Source: JBKEDC01 sp047971925
GTDB lineage: Bacteria > Bacteroidota > Bacteroidia > Bacteroidales > Prolixibacteraceae
DNA length: 64,000 nucleotides
Reading direction: 5' to 3'
Assembly: GCA_047971925.1 (NCBI GenBank)
Contig: JBKEAC010000041.1
Span: forward strand, 29,499-93,498
Shown here: piece by piece, positions 34,181 to 42,598 of the stretch
Layout: each line of letters opens with the position of its first letter
Numbering within the stretch: position 1 is the first letter of the stretch
Position numbers and translations under genes: made by a program
The notes under the pieces: generated by a model
The model's database searches: none
Seen by the model: only the letters and a program-made list of their open reading frames with translations
What the model was told of the DNA's origin: nothing

Positions 34181-34924
34181 ATGAGCTCAATAGATAAAAT
34201 TGATAAAACGAATATTCCAAAGCATGTTGCGATTATTATGGATGGCAATGGGAGATGGGCTGAACAGCATGGAGAGGAGCGTTTTAAGGGACACGAAAAA
34301 GGAGCGGAAGCTCTTCGTGAAGTTTTGAAATCGGCAAGAAAAATAGGGGTTAACTATTTAACTATTTATGCTTTCTCAACTGAGAATTGGGCGCGTCCAA
34401 AAGATGAGGTAGATGCCCTGATGTCGTTGCTAGTGCATTTAATTACCCATGAAACTCCAAGCTTGAAACAAAGTGGGGTTTGCTTGAAAGCAATTGGCGA
34501 CATTGATGCATTGCCTATTGATGTGCAGGAAAGCCTTAATAAATCGATAGCGGAACTAAGTAGCTGCTCTGAAATAACACTTATTATTGCGTTGAGCTAC
34601 AGTAGCCGATTAGAAATAACACACGCTTGTAAAAAACTTGTAGAAAAAGCAGCAAGTGGTCAGCTGCAGGCAACGGATGTAACAGTTGAGATGATTAATG
34701 AGCATCTAAGTACAAAGTCGATACCCGACCCTGATTTATTGATTAGAACGAGTGGGGAGTTGCGTATTAGTAATTTTCTACTTTGGCAAATAGCTTACGC
34801 AGAACTCTACTTCACACCGGTGCTATGGCCCGATTTTGCAGAAGAACATTTGGTGGAAGCTATTCTAGATTATCAAGCTCGTCAGAGACGTTTTGGGAAA
34901 ACAAGTCAACAAATTGCGGAATAA
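34181..34924 (+). CDS. uppS: Isoprenyl transferase (undecaprenyl diphosphate synthase)
   Basis: UppS makes the C55 lipid carrier for peptidoglycan and O-antigen by adding isopentenyl units in cis. The active-site block HVAIIMDGNGRWAEQ has the catalytic D21, and YAFSTENWARPKDEV is the second signature. DLLIRTSGELRISNFLLWQ and AYAELYF close the family pattern. The length of 247 residues is normal. The bamA start follows 10 bp after the stop. Confidence 0.97.
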   Translation: MSSIDKIDKTNIPKHVAIIMDGNGRWAEQHGEERFKGHEKGAEALREVLKSARKIGVNYLTIYAFSTENWARPKDEVDALMSLLVHLITHETPSLKQSGVCLKAIGDIDALPIDVQESLNKSIAELSSCSEITLIIALSYSSRLEITHACKKLVEKAASGQLQATDVTVEMINEHLSTKSIPDPDLLIRTSGELRISNFLLWQIAYAELYFTPVLWPDFAEEHLVEAILDYQARQRRFGKTSQQIAE

Positions 34925-34934
34925 AAAATATATA

Positions 34935-37508
34935 ATGCATAGATTTAAGATATTTATTATTTTCTTCTTAATGGGCCTAGGAGTTATGGCTCAAGAAAAT
35001 GACGGTACAAATTTTTCGATTTACTATTCGAGTCCTCGTCAGTTTACGATTGCCGATATTCAGGTAGTTGGAATTAAATATTTGGACACTAGTGCGCTAA
35101 TTCAGATTTCTGGTTTAGCCGTGGGTGATGAAATTATGGTTCCTGGTGATGAAGTGACCAATGCAATTAAAAAGCTTTGGGGAAACCAATTGTTCTCGGA
35201 TGTGCGTATTGAAGCAACAAAAGTGGTTGAAGATAAAATTTGGTTAACAATTTTTCTTCAAGAACGCCCACGTCTATCGGGGGTGACTTTTTATGGTGTC
35301 TCGAAATCAGAAGAGAAAGATATTAAAGAAAAAGTACTGCTACTGAAAGGTAGTCAGATAACCGATAATCAGCTTATTAGTGCAGAACGAATTATCACTG
35401 GCATCTTCACAGAGAAAGGCTACTCAAATGCCGATGTGCACATTGTGCAACGCGATGATACGGTGGGATCGAACAGCGTGTTTCTAGATATCAAGGTAGA
35501 TAAGCAAGAGAAGGTTAAGATTCAAGAAATTGTTTTTCATGGAGCTGAAAACGTGAGCCCGAATGTTCTTGATCGTGCAATGAAAAAAACGAATGGGAGA
35601 AAGCTGCAAAACTTTTTTAGAACAAAAAAGTATTCTGAAGATTTATATTCTGAAGATAAAGTCAGCATGATTGCCAAATTTAATGAAAAGGGTTATCGCG
35701 ATGCTACAATAACAACCGATAGTGTAACTGCATTAGAAAATGGAAGGGTGCGGGTTGATATTTATGTAGAAGAAGGTGATAAATACTTTTTTGGTGATAT
35801 AAAATGGATGGGTAACACAATCTATCCGGCAGATTATCTCAATGCCATGCTTGGTTTGCAGAAAGGTGATGTTTTTGATCAATCGAAACTTGATAAGCGT
35901 TTGACTGAAGATGAAGATGCTGTAGGTAATTTGTATTTAGATAACGGATATTTATTCTATAATTTGGAACCTGTCGAGGTAAGTATTTCTGAAGATACTA
36001 TTAATTATGAAATGCGTATTTATGAAGGTCAGCAGGCCACAATTGATAATGTCTTTATTGAAGGAAATACAAAAACTAATGAGCATGTGGCTCGACGCGA
36101 GTTGCGCACTTATCCAGGTGATTTATTTAGTAAATCGAATATTATTCGTTCAGTTCGCGAGCTTTCTCAGCTAGGTCACTTCGATCCAGAAGCAATTGAA
36201 CCCGATGTTCAGCCTCATCCTGAGAGTGGAACAGTAGATATTGGTTTCAAATTACAAGAGAAATCAAATGATCAGGTGGAGCTTTCTGGAGGTTGGGGAG
36301 CAGGACAGTTTGTTGGAACTTTGGGACTTCGTTTTTCGAACTTCTCAGTCAGAAATATTTTCAACAAGGAGGCTTGGAGTCCTCTCCCAACAGGTGATGG
36401 TCAGACGTTGAGTTTGAGAGGTCAAACATCAGGAAAGTTCTATACGTCTTATGGATTTAGCTTTGTTGAGCCTTGGCTAGGAGGAAAGAAACCGAACTCT
36501 TTATCGTTTTCGTTTAATAGAAACCGCACGAATTATTCGGCAAATAACAACATATATAATTATAACACAGGATATGATTATTATAACTATGGTTCTAGTT
36601 ATGGATCTTATTATGGTACAAACTATGAGGAATCAAGTGCTGATGAGGTTCAAATAACAACCGCATTTACTTTAGGATATGGTTATCGCATGTCGTGGCC
36701 TGATGACTTCTTTACGGTTTATCATCAAGTGGCATATGAGCGATACAAACTTCAGAACATGGCGAGTTACTATAGCTTCTTAGGTGCAGACGATGGCGAA
36801 GATGGTGAGTTTAATAACTTGAGCTTTTTGACATCAATTTCACGAAATTCTGTCGATCAGCCACTTTATCCACGTTCTGGTTCAGAGTTCTCGTTGTCGG
36901 TGCAATTCACTGTCCCTTATTCTCTGCTTAATGGTGTAGATTATGAAAAGACTAATTTATCGAATCAAGAACGCTATAATTGGATTGAATATCATAAATG
37001 GAAATTTAATGGTACATGGTATACTCCAATTTCTAAGAATAGAAATTTAGTCTTGTTAACAAAGTTTGAGTATGGATTTTTAGGTTATTACGACAAGAAT
37101 CGTCGCTCTCCATTTGAAGGATTCCGCGTTGGAGGATCGGGCATGTCGGGCTATAGTTTATATGGTACAGACATTGTTGCATTGCGTGGATATCGTGATT
37201 ATAGCTTAAGTCCTCAATCGGGTTCAAATATTTATGACAAAGTTACCTTAGAGCTTCGCTATCCTGTAACACTTTCTCAATCGGCAACGATCTATGTGTT
37301 GGGCTTCCTGGAGGGTGGTAATGCATGGTTAGATTTTGAAGATTTTAACCCCTTTGATGTGAAACGTTCGGCAGGGGTTGGTGTTCGCTTGTTTTTGCCA
37401 ATGTTTGGTTTGATGGGATTTGATTACGGATATGGTTTTGACCCTATCGGAGGAAGTATGAGTGCTAGTAAGAATCAGTTCCACTTCACCATTGGACAAC
37501 AATTCTAG
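34935..37508 (+). CDS. bamA: Outer-membrane protein assembly factor BamA
   Basis: BamA inserts beta-barrel proteins into the outer membrane. A signal peptide precedes five POTRA domains (residues about 30-430; for example FTIADIQVVGIKYLDTSALI and IDNVFIEGNTKTNEHVARRE). The C-terminal Omp85 barrel ends in FHFTIGQQF, the usual terminal aromatic. I start at 34935 (MHRFK), because the frame extension upstream lies within uppS; this gives 857 residues. Residues about 538-565 form a Tyr/Gly/Asn-rich segment, likely an external loop. The product lies between uppS and ompH, a typical arrangement. Confidence 0.97.
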   Translation: MHRFKIFIIFFLMGLGVMAQENDGTNFSIYYSSPRQFTIADIQVVGIKYLDTSALIQISGLAVGDEIMVPGDEVTNAIKKLWGNQLFSDVRIEATKVVEDKIWLTIFLQERPRLSGVTFYGVSKSEEKDIKEKVLLLKGSQITDNQLISAERIITGIFTEKGYSNADVHIVQRDDTVGSNSVFLDIKVDKQEKVKIQEIVFHGAENVSPNVLDRAMKKTNGRKLQNFFRTKKYSEDLYSEDKVSMIAKFNEKGYRDATITTDSVTALENGRVRVDIYVEEGDKYFFGDIKWMGNTIYPADYLNAMLGLQKGDVFDQSKLDKRLTEDEDAVGNLYLDNGYLFYNLEPVEVSISEDTINYEMRIYEGQQATIDNVFIEGNTKTNEHVARRELRTYPGDLFSKSNIIRSVRELSQLGHFDPEAIEPDVQPHPESGTVDIGFKLQEKSNDQVELSGGWGAGQFVGTLGLRFSNFSVRNIFNKEAWSPLPTGDGQTLSLRGQTSGKFYTSYGFSFVEPWLGGKKPNSLSFSFNRNRTNYSANNNIYNYNTGYDYYNYGSSYGSYYGTNYEESSADEVQITTAFTLGYGYRMSWPDDFFTVYHQVAYERYKLQNMASYYSFLGADDGEDGEFNNLSFLTSISRNSVDQPLYPRSGSEFSLSVQFTVPYSLLNGVDYEKTNLSNQERYNWIEYHKWKFNGTWYTPISKNRNLVLLTKFEYGFLGYYDKNRRSPFEGFRVGGSGMSGYSLYGTDIVALRGYRDYSLSPQSGSNIYDKVTLELRYPVTLSQSATIYVLGFLEGGNAWLDFEDFNPFDVKRSAGVGVRLFLPMFGLMGFDYGYGFDPIGGSMSASKNQFHFTIGQQF

Positions 37509-37595
37509 AATAATTGCTAGTTAGTCATGTTGTAACGTTGTGATTGGTTTTTTGATTGAATTTGAAGAAATAAAAAATATACAAATTAGATACAG

Positions 37596-38108
37596 ATGAA
37601 AAAGATAGGACTTTTATTAGTGGCATTAGTTTTGTTTAGTTATTCTTATGCTCAGAAATATGCTTATGTAGATACTGATTATATTTTAGAAAATATTCCA
37701 TCTTATATAGCTGCGCAAGAACAGTTAAATAAAATATCTGAACAATATCAGAAAGAACTTGAGGGAATGCATGCAGAAGTGGATAAGATGTATCAGAACT
37801 ACCAGTCGGAATCTGTTTTGCTTTCCGATGAAATGCGAAAAAAACGCGAGGATTTGATCATTTCTAAAGAAAAAGAATTTAAATCATTGCAGCGTGAATA
37901 TTTCGGCCCTGAGGGTGAATTGTTTAAAAAACGGGAAGCACTTGTTCAACCCATTCAAGAGGATATTTATAATGCAATTCAGGCAATAGCTGTTCAAAGT
38001 GGTTATGCTGTAATTTTCGATAAGGCAGCAAGCACAAATATGCTTTACACAGATTCTCGCTATGATTTAAGCGATCAAGTGTTACAAAGATTAGGATATA
38101 AGAATTAA
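37596..38108 (+). CDS. ompH: OmpH/Skp-family periplasmic chaperone (first copy)
   Basis: A 170-residue exported protein. A signal peptide (residues 1-19, ending SYAQ) precedes the Skp fold: the short strand YAYVDTDYILENIP, a long charged coiled coil from about 40 to 120, and the closing strands GYAVIFDKAAST. Skp chaperones carry unfolded outer-membrane proteins to BamA. It lies 87 bp after bamA and 57 bp before a second copy. The two copies differ in the coiled coil, so they may serve different clients. Confidence 0.94.
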   Translation: MKKIGLLLVALVLFSYSYAQKYAYVDTDYILENIPSYIAAQEQLNKISEQYQKELEGMHAEVDKMYQNYQSESVLLSDEMRKKREDLIISKEKEFKSLQREYFGPEGELFKKREALVQPIQEDIYNAIQAIAVQSGYAVIFDKAASTNMLYTDSRYDLSDQVLQRLGYKN

Positions 38109-38165
38109 TGCTGTATATTTGCATTAATTTAGTTGAATTTAATAAACAATATTTATAGAAGAAAA

Positions 38166-38672
38166 ATGAAGAATCTTTTTAGAATCTGCCTTGTAGCAGT
38201 TGCAATCTTATCTGCAGGTCTTGTGCAGGCGCAAACATTGAAGTTCGGTCATATCAACACGCAAGAGTTGATACCAACTATGCCAGATTACATTGCTGCT
38301 CAAAAACTAGTTGAGGAACAAGCTAAATCATTGGAAGATCAGTTGAAAAATATGGAAAAAGAATTCCAAACAAAATTAGCTGAATATCAAGAGAAAGCTA
38401 CAACAATGGATGACATTGTGCGCCAATCAAAAGAAGATGATTTAGCAAGCGTTCAACAACGTATTCAAACATTCAACCAAAATGCAACGCAAAAAATTCA
38501 ACAAAAACAACAAGAATTATTGCAACCAGTTTTTGATAAAGCTAATAAAGCAATCGAAACTGTAGCTAAAGAACAAGGTGTGATTTATGTGTTCGATACA
38601 AATTCACTTTTGTATAAATCAAGCGCAAGTATTGATTTATTGCCTTTGGTTAAAGTAAAATTAGGCATGTAA
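38166..38672 (+). CDS. ompH: OmpH/Skp-family periplasmic chaperone (second copy)
   Basis: A 168-residue paralogue of the preceding gene. The signal peptide ends LVQAQ, followed by LKFGHINTQELIPTMPDY, a Gln-rich coiled coil (about 40-125) and the strands GVIYVFDTNSLLY. The start at 38166 (MKNLFR) is chosen because the eleven upstream codons are not signal-like. A strong terminator ends the DUF6089-uppS-bamA-ompH-ompH operon just downstream. Confidence 0.94.
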   Translation: MKNLFRICLVAVAILSAGLVQAQTLKFGHINTQELIPTMPDYIAAQKLVEEQAKSLEDQLKNMEKEFQTKLAEYQEKATTMDDIVRQSKEDDLASVQQRIQTFNQNATQKIQQKQQELLQPVFDKANKAIETVAKEQGVIYVFDTNSLLYKSSASIDLLPLVKVKLGM

Positions 38673-38695
38673 TTTACTTGAAAATAAAATATGAG

Positions 38696-38730
38696 AAAAG
38701 AACCAACTAGCTTAGTTGGTTCTTTTTTTT
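38696..38730 (+). terminator. Intrinsic terminator of the bamA-ompH operon
   Basis: AAGAACCAACTA pairs with TAGTTGGTTCTT over a GCT loop, followed by a run of eight or more T. Confidence 0.88.
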
Positions 38731-38773
38731 TAAATTAATTTGAATCAAATTGGGTATTTAGATAATAAAACAG

Positions 38774-38781
38774 TATTTTTG
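38774..38781 (+). promoter_or_regulatory. -7 promoter element for corA
   Basis: TATTTTTG with a TTGG at 38750-38753, 20 bp upstream. It would produce a leader of about 120 bases that contains a 16-codon frame. Confidence 0.65.
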
Positions 38782-38803
38782 CAACGAAATAAAATAAAAC
38801 GAA

Positions 38804-38854
38804 ATGGACGAAGACCCCTACCTTAAAAACTTTATTAAAAGAAACTCACTGTAG
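38804..38854 (+). CDS. Candidate leader peptide upstream of corA
   Basis: ATG to TAG encodes MDEDPYLKNFIKRNSL, 16 residues, about 20 bases after the predicted transcription start and 54 bp before the corA ATG. The N terminus is acidic with a proline at position 5. This resembles Mg2+-dependent, ribosome-destabilising leader peptides such as MgtL (established in enterobacteria). The frame lies in an RNA region with ACCCCT/AGGGGT complementarity that spans the frame. Whether it is translated is unknown. Confidence 0.4.
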   Translation: MDEDPYLKNFIKRNSL

Positions 38855-38875
38855 AGAGGGGTGTATTTCGATGCC

Positions 38876-38909
38876 TTGCTTTACAGAATTATTTAAAGAA
38901 AGAAAGCAA
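38876..38909 (+). promoter_or_regulatory. Possible corA start-sequestering hairpin
   Basis: TTGCTTT (38876-38882) can pair with AAAGCAA (38903-38909), whose last base is the A of the corA start codon. The 20-base loop makes it moderate in strength. It fits translational control by the leader, as inference. Confidence 0.35.
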
Positions 38910-39847
38910 TGCTGAAAATTTTTAAAAGCTTCGGTGGATATATTGAAATTCCACAAGTGGAGCAAGATTGTTGGGTGAATATTGTAGAGCCAACACCTGC
39001 TGAAATCCTGAAAATTCAAGAGTTTGGCGTTCCTATAGATTTAATTCAAGATATTCTCGACGTTGATGAACGTTCACGCTACGAAGTAGATGATGAATGG
39101 GAACTTGTAATTATTCGTATACCTATTGAGAACACGAATACCGAAAATGGTGTTCCTTACTACACGGTTCCTTTAGGAATTATAAACATTAATGGTATAA
39201 CAATTACGCTTTGCTCAATCCAAAATGAGGTTTTGCCCATTGAGCATGCTGCATTGTTTCGAGGTCAAACGCAACAGTTAATTCACGACCAATTGAATTT
39301 TATTTTTAAGCTGTTTATCCGTTCGGGTAATACTTATCTGCGATATTTGAAGAGAATAAACAATCAAACAACGCAAATCGAAAATGATTTAGAGCGTTCA
39401 ATTCGAAACCAAGAGTTGAATAAATTGCTTAAAATGGAAAAATGTTTGGTCTATTTCACAACATCTTTAAAAGGTAATGAGCTTGTTCTTTCAAGAATAA
39501 ATAGTAGTTTTAAAAAACGACTATCAGAGCTTAATGAAGATTTGCTAGAAGATGCAATGATTGAGAATCGGCAGGCTTTGGAAATGGCTCGTGTTTATTC
39601 GGATATTCAAAGTGGACGAATGGATGCCTTCGCATCGGTTATCTCAAACAACATGAACACCGTGATGAAGCAATTGACATCAGTATCGATTATTTTGATG
39701 ATTCCCACATTAATTTCAAGTATGTATGGAATGAACGTGCCGAATTACATTGAGAGTAATTCTTGGGCTTTCCCTATCATCGTGATTGTTTCGATTGTTA
39801 TTGCCTTGTTGAGTATTTATTTCTTCAGAAAGAGAGATTTATTTTAA
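38909..39847 (+). CDS. corA: CorA-family magnesium transporter
   Basis: CorA is a homopentameric channel for Mg2+ and sometimes Co2+. The protein has 312 residues: a cytoplasmic alpha/beta domain (residues 1-180), the long stalk helix, and two C-terminal membrane helices joined by the signature YGMNVP, with the GMN pore-entry motif near residue 272. The basic C terminus RKRDLF is also typical. It is monocistronic; the leader carries a candidate peptide and a possible regulatory hairpin. Confidence 0.95.
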   Translation: MLKIFKSFGGYIEIPQVEQDCWVNIVEPTPAEILKIQEFGVPIDLIQDILDVDERSRYEVDDEWELVIIRIPIENTNTENGVPYYTVPLGIININGITITLCSIQNEVLPIEHAALFRGQTQQLIHDQLNFIFKLFIRSGNTYLRYLKRINNQTTQIENDLERSIRNQELNKLLKMEKCLVYFTTSLKGNELVLSRINSSFKKRLSELNEDLLEDAMIENRQALEMARVYSDIQSGRMDAFASVISNNMNTVMKQLTSVSIILMIPTLISSMYGMNVPNYIESNSWAFPIIVIVSIVIALLSIYFFRKRDLF

Positions 39848-39906
39848 TCTTAGATTCGAATTTTCTTAAAAAATTAAGTGTTTGTGAATCGTTTTGCAGA
39901 ATGGTT

Positions 39907-39914
39907 TACTTTTG
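39907..39914 (+). promoter_or_regulatory. -7 promoter element for the AI-2E-type gene
   Basis: TACTTTTG, a perfect match, with TTTG at 39881-39884 upstream at 22 bp. The ATG is 21 bp downstream. Confidence 0.65.
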
Positions 39915-39935
39915 GCAAATTAAAATGATTTAAAG

Positions 39936-41048
39936 ATGGAATCAAAAATTGGAGACACTATAAAGTTAGTGTCAAAAAATAGTTCGTCATTGTTTGTTTT
40001 AGCTAGTCTGGTTATTGTTATTGCAGGATTAGTTGCTGCAAAAGCTGTGATATTACCAATGATTTTATCGTTGTTTGTGAGTATCATCTGTTTGAAGCCA
40101 ATTTTTTGGATGGAAAAAAAAGGTATTCCATACACGCTAGCTGTGATCTTTACTCTTCTTATTGTCTGTCTACTTTTTGTCTCGTTAGGAGGTGTTATTG
40201 GCTCTAGTTTTTCTCAATTTATGACTAAAATGCCTCTCTATCAAATTCAGCTTGACCAGAAAATGAAGACTATTTTAGATAGTTTAGATAGTTTAGGTCT
40301 TGGAATTGATACGAAAGAATTGCTAGTTCAAATAGAGCCTGAAAAGTTATTTGCTTTAACTACTACGGCTTTAGGAGAAGTGGGGAGTTTCTTGTCGGAT
40401 TTCTTTTTAATATTTTTGATAACGATATTTATTCTCTTGGAGGCAAAAATTTTTGTTGTTAAAGGTAAATTGTTAGATCAAGGAGGTCATTTAAAAATGG
40501 CTAGCATTTCAAAAATTGGAAAAGAAATTCGGAATTATTTATTTTTGAAAACGATAATTAGCATTGCCACGGGTCTATTTATTTGGTTGTGGCTTTGGGT
40601 CATTGGCGTTGATTATCCAATTTTGTGGGGTGTAGTGGCATTTATGTTGAATTATATTCCAAACATTGGTTCCATTATAGCCGCTGTTCCTGCAATTCTT
40701 CTTGCACTCATTCAGTTTGGGGTGGGAGCATCAGTGTGGGTTAGTGTGGGCTATCTGCTTGTAAACATGATTATGGGTAATTTTATAGAGCCTAAGGTAA
40801 TGGGGTCGGGTTTAGGCTTATCAACTCTGGTAGTTTTTCTTTCTCTTCTAGTTTGGGGTTTTGTTTTCGGTTCGGTAGGGATGTTTCTTTCAGTGCCATT
40901 GACAATCGTTTTAAAAATTATGTTGGAATCGAATGAATCTACACGATGGCTGGCTATCATGCTTGGTACAGAAACTGAAGCTCTTGATGTTTTAAGCGAA
41001 GATGAAAATTTGAAGGATGTTAAAATGATAAAAGATTCTAACGAGTAA
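39936..41048 (+). CDS. AI-2E family transporter (PerM/YdiK type)
   Basis: A 370-residue inner-membrane protein with about seven to eight helices and a soluble segment in residues 85-150. Family marks are YPILWGVVAFMLNYIPNIGSIIAAVPAILLAL (in part) and the late GNFIEPKVMGSGLGLSTLVVFLSLLVWG (in part). Despite the family name, AI-2 transport is only shown for a few members; others act as Na+/H+ or general efflux-like proteins. The C-terminal 30 residues are acidic. It is followed by a gene-free repeat island. Confidence 0.93.
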   Translation: MESKIGDTIKLVSKNSSSLFVLASLVIVIAGLVAAKAVILPMILSLFVSIICLKPIFWMEKKGIPYTLAVIFTLLIVCLLFVSLGGVIGSSFSQFMTKMPLYQIQLDQKMKTILDSLDSLGLGIDTKELLVQIEPEKLFALTTTALGEVGSFLSDFFLIFLITIFILLEAKIFVVKGKLLDQGGHLKMASISKIGKEIRNYLFLKTIISIATGLFIWLWLWVIGVDYPILWGVVAFMLNYIPNIGSIIAAVPAILLALIQFGVGASVWVSVGYLLVNMIMGNFIEPKVMGSGLGLSTLVVFLSLLVWGFVFGSVGMFLSVPLTIVLKIMLESNESTRWLAIMLGTETEALDVLSEDENLKDVKMIKDSNE

Positions 41049-41118
41049 TTTATAATTCAGAGGCCTTAAATGCAACTGTTTCACAGTTAACTTACATCGC
41101 TTTTCCTAACTGCTTAGG

Positions 41119-41262
41119 AACGCATATGCACAACTGCAATGGCGTTCCCGACACGTAAAAAACGCATATGCACGACTGCAATGGCGTTCCTGATACGTAA
41201 AAAACGCATATGCACAACTGCAATGGCGTTTCTGACACCTTAAAATCGCATATGTACAACTC
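41119..41262 (+). repeat. Family B tandem array, 42-43-bp unit
   Basis: Units begin at 41119, 41161 and 41203 (42, 42 and 43 bp), with a partial fourth. Each has AACGCATATGCACAACTGCA and TGGCGTT; AACGCAT can pair with ATG-CGTT around an inner TGCA/TGCA stem, so each unit is a possible hairpin. The sequence is unrelated to families A and C, but the period is the same. Confidence 0.9.
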
Positions 41263-41769
41263 CTGCGACTCACCTCAGCAGTTAGGAGAGCATGAAATGT
41301 GCTGTTTTAAACGACTAAAAGACTGTTTTTTTAGGCATGTTTTGAAACGCGCCCCCATTGCGGGACTAATGAGGTATCGTGCCTAACCTCCACAATTCAT
41401 TTTTTTTGGGGAATCAGGACGTGCAGCCGCATACGTGCCGTTAGGTACGACACTTTCTAATGGAATCTAAGAGGTGACTTCTAATAATTATTTGGCTCTA
41501 TGTTGAATGTAGTGGGTAATGGAAATTTCAAATTTAATGCAAATGTCAAAAGCCCGTATTTATAAAGATCCGAGCAAATGTGCACAAAATAAATGTCATA
41601 AGCTCTGATTTGAATAAAAACACACCGCTTAGAGTCCTATCATAACACTTCCATTCTTTAATGTGTTTATCAACTATTTAGTTGGTGTATAAACTCGAAT
41701 TTGAGGCAAAAAATGCGGGTTTCTTTGCACTCAAGTATTAATTAATCATAAACGAGTAGGTTTTTATAC
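41263..41769. other. Repeat island 3, gene-free part
   Basis: About 500 bp without a convincing gene. It contains a G/C-rich portion near 41350-41460 with GTATCGTGCCTAACC and a reversed relative GCCGTTAGGTACGAC about 60 bp later. No promoter-terminator pair or tRNA was seen. Confidence 0.45.
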
Positions 41770-41778
41770 TATTTAATA
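41770..41778. repeat. Target-site duplication, left
   Basis: TATTTAATA directly before ACCCG; identical to 42378-42386. Confidence 0.85.
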
Positions 41779-42377
41779 ACCCGTTGGCGGAATTAAATCA
41801 GCGCATTTTTAATCCGATAAAGAATGATTGAGCTTTAAAGGACCAAAAATCGTTGCTAAAACACTTCTTACTACAATATAAATTGAAGCTTAACTTACCT
41901 CATGCGGAAAAATGGCGCTAATTAAGTTGACTTAAAGCACCACATTAAAAAGTTTATCGATAATTAAGTTGGCTTAAAGCACTACATCAAAAAGTTTATC
42001 AACAATTAAGTTTGCTTAAAGCACCATTTCAAAAAAAATATGGACTAATAAGTTTGCTTAAAACACCATTTCAAAAAAAATATGGACAAATAAGTTTGCT
42101 TAATTTTGCATTTCAAAAAAAAAATGGACCAATAAGTTTTTTTAAAAACGTAGTGTTCTAACGTATATAGTCATTAAGCGTGTCGGTTGACGATGATTAA
42201 ATGATAGATTCATAAGATATTACACAATCTCGCTGATGGTGACGCATTGCAATGTATCTTTAACAGCCTCCTCAATTCAATAATTAATTTTAAGAAATTC
42301 ACTAAATACCAATGAAACACGAAAACGCATAACATATTCTACGATAAAATTGCAAATAATTAATTCCGCCAACGGGT
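41779..42377 (+). mobile_element. 599-bp non-autonomous element (IS982-related MITE)
   Basis: The ends are ACCCGTTGGCGGAATTAA and its perfect inverted copy (18 bp). They are flanked by a perfect 9-bp direct repeat, TATTTAATA, at 41770-41778 and 42378-42386. This is a target duplication and fixes the boundaries. The left 45 bp also match the left end of the IS982 remnant at 28389. The element has no transposase; its interior holds the family A tandem array. It would need to be moved by a transposase supplied in trans. Confidence 0.88.
41886..42133 (+). repeat. Family A tandem array, 42-bp unit, six copies
   Basis: Units start at 41924, 41966, 42008, 42050 and 42092, each exactly 42 bp; a first, 38-bp unit begins at 41886. 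They open AAGTTTGCTTAA or AAGTTGGCTTAA and end with AAATATGGAC-AAT or a variant. Reverse-complementing the array at 4880 gives AATATGGACAAATAAGTTTG, which is nearly the same as units 3-5 here. Confidence 0.9.
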
Positions 42378-42386
42378 TATTTAATA
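42378..42386. repeat. Target-site duplication, right
   Basis: TATTTAATA directly after CGGGT; identical to 41770-41778. Confidence 0.85.
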
Positions 42387-42571
42387 TCATTTTTATAATA
42401 ATGCCTGCATTCCTTCGGGAGTGTAGGCATTTTGATTAAATAATTATAAAATGGAATAAACGAACGGCTTAATTTTTTTATAAGTTATTGAAAATATTGT
42501 TAGTTCTCTGCTTAAATGTAATTTTCGCATAAAATAGAATGATTATAGTAGTATATTTATAGTTGGATTGT

Positions 42572-42579
42572 TATTTTTG
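42572..42579 (+). promoter_or_regulatory. -7 promoter element for the hemA operon
   Basis: TATTTTTG, 20 bp before the ATG at 42599. It lies inside the longer open frame, so the start at 42563 is excluded. Confidence 0.65.
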
Positions 42580-42598
42580 CATTTCAATAAGAAGAAAT

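Noticed and set aside
38804..38854. Treating the corA leader frame as a normal gene
   Set aside because: Sixteen codons are too few for a certain call. It is kept as a low-confidence leader peptide because of its position and composition only.
41049..41118. A terminator after the AI-2E-type gene
   Set aside because: CCTAACTGCTTAGG is a short inverted repeat but no T run follows, so I did not call it.
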